Part shown: piece after piece, positions 5,407-6,108 of the stretch | Position numbering within the stretch: position 1 is the first letter of the stretch | How the letters are laid out: each line of letters opens with the position of its first letter | Source of the DNA: Bacteroidota bacterium | Lineage (GTDB): Bacteria; Bacteroidota; Bacteroidia; Cytophagales; Hymenobacteraceae | DNA length: 6,108 nucleotides | Direction of reading: 5' to 3' | Assembly: GCA_023424725.1 (NCBI GenBank) | Contig: JAFADQ010000151.1 | Coordinates: forward strand, 1-6,108 | Program-made: the position numbers and the translations under genes | Notes under the pieces: model-generated | Database searches by the model: none | Seen by the model: the letters and a program-made list of their open reading frames with translations, nothing else | What the model was told of the DNA's origin: nothing

Positions 5407-5413
5407 ATATTTG
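5406..5413 (+). promoter_or_regulatory. Candidate -7 box for the sugar-phosphate mutase gene
   Basis: TATATTTG is an exact match to the Bacteroidota -7 element TAnnTTTG. The start would be near 5420, giving a leader of about 70 nt. The best upstream TTTG (5377-5380) is 25 bases away and lies inside the terminator stem, so the -33 part is doubtful. Confidence 0.35.
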
Positions 5414-5490
5414 GCCCATTATTGCGGTAACCATCAACCAGAAAATTACTCCGTTACTGCCTTAACATCAACAAAAAAAATAACAACCCT

Positions 5491-6108
5491 ATGCTGGATC
5501 TACAGATAACCGAAAAAATAAATACCTGGCTAACCGGAAATTACGACGAAGAAACCAAGTTAGAAATAAGAAAGCTGATGTCGGAAAACGACGAAAGCAG
5601 CCTAACCGATGCTTTTTATACCAACCTGGAGTTTGGCACCGGCGGCCTGCGCGGCATAATGGGCGTTGGCTCTAACCGCATGAACCGCTACACAATTGGC
5701 GCGGCTACACAAGGCCTGAGCAACTATCTTTTGCAATCTTTCCCGAATGAGAAAATTAAGGTTGCCATTGCCCACGATAGCCGCAACAACAGCCCCGAGT
5801 TCGCGCGCATAACGGCATCGGTTTTTTCGGCCAACGGCATAGAGGTATATATGTACGATTCGCTGCGGCCCACTCCCCTGCTATCGTTTACAATACGGCA
5901 TTTAGGCTGCAAAAGCGGCGTGGTGGTTACTGCATCGCACAACCCCAAAGAGTACAACGGCTACAAAGCCTACTGGACCGACGGCGCGCAGGTAACCGCC
6001 CCGCACGATAAAAATATTATTGCCGAGGTTAATAAAATTACCGACATAGATCAGGTAAAATTTGAGGCGAACCACAGCTTAATTCATATAATCGGCAAAG
6101 AGGTAGAA
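5491..6108 (+). CDS. Phosphoglucomutase/phosphomannomutase-type enzyme, N-terminal part (cut by window end)
   Basis: This is an alpha-D-phosphohexomutase that moves phosphate between the 1 and 6 positions of hexose phosphates in the cytoplasm, linking glycolysis with polysaccharide and cell-envelope precursors. The reading frame stays open from the ATG at 5491 to the last base, 206 codons. FGTGGLRGIMG at 48-58 and the catalytic phosphoserine loop TASHNPKEYNGYK at 147-159 (phosphorylated Ser149) are clear. AHDSR at 94-98 and DSLRPTPLLS at 123-132 fit domain 1. The metal loop (DGDxDR) and substrate loops lie beyond the window. The N-terminal helix region before FGTGG matches the longer PGM2-like branch of about 570-590 residues (as in B. 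subtilis PgcA), so roughly one third is visible. Glucose versus mannose specificity cannot be decided here. No Shine-Dalgarno precedes the ATG; the leader is A-rich. Confidence 0.93.
   Translation, partial: MLDLQITEKINTWLTGNYDEETKLEIRKLMSENDESSLTDAFYTNLEFGTGGLRGIMGVGSNRMNRYTIGAATQGLSNYLLQSFPNEKIKVAIAHDSRNNSPEFARITASVFSANGIEVYMYDSLRPTPLLSFTIRHLGCKSGVVVTASHNPKEYNGYKAYWTDGAQVTAPHDKNIIAEVNKITDIDQVKFEANHSLIHIIGKEVE

Noticed and set aside
5724..5957. Minus-strand 77-codon open frame
   Set aside because: It is antisense to the phosphoserine-loop region of the sugar-phosphate mutase.

Overview
The window looks like chromosomal DNA of a Bacteroidota bacterium, most likely Cytophagales and probably Hymenobacteraceae-like (Pontibacter/Adhaeribacter/Hymenobacter type). 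The taxonomic call is inference from protein style and from translation and transcription signals. None of the start codons has a well-placed Shine-Dalgarno sequence, candidate -7 boxes resemble the Bacteroidota TAnnTTTG element, and coding DNA of roughly even GC alternates with AT-richer gaps. There is no phage, plasmid, transposase, CRISPR or defence gene.

Layout. Positions 8-925 (+) encode ribonuclease Z. Positions 926-1348 hold no gene but are densely structured: an 8-nt-period repeat on the left, a local hairpin, a 144-bp imperfect palindrome, and a 15-nt-period repeat in inverted orientation on the right that runs up to the next start codon. Positions 1349-2146 (+) encode a six-helix queuosine-precursor (YhhQ/VUT family) transporter, followed by a strong hairpin. 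Positions 2304-3281 (+) encode tryptophanyl-tRNA synthetase, ending in a second strong hairpin that lies between it and a convergent gene. Positions 3428-3847 (-) encode an acidic 139-residue protein I do not recognise. Positions 3848-4153 are an AT-rich divergent intergenic region. Positions 4154-5284 (+) encode 4-hydroxyphenylpyruvate dioxygenase, followed by a terminator. Positions 5491-6108 (+) encode the first 206 residues of a phosphoglucomutase/phosphomannomutase-type enzyme cut by the window edge.

How the genes fit together. The first three plus-strand genes all touch tRNA: 3' end processing, supply of precursor for a wobble-base modification, and charging with tryptophan. They are separated by hairpins and by the 423-bp repeat region, so they look like single transcription units and not one operon. 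The dioxygenase (tyrosine degradation) and the sugar-phosphate mutase are ordinary metabolic genes with their own signals.

The coding content is ordinary housekeeping. The part most worth a second look is the gene-free element at 926-1348, whose main hairpin would pair better as plus-strand RNA than the DNA identity of its arms suggests. A second point is the pair of terminators built from the same two half-sites in opposite order.
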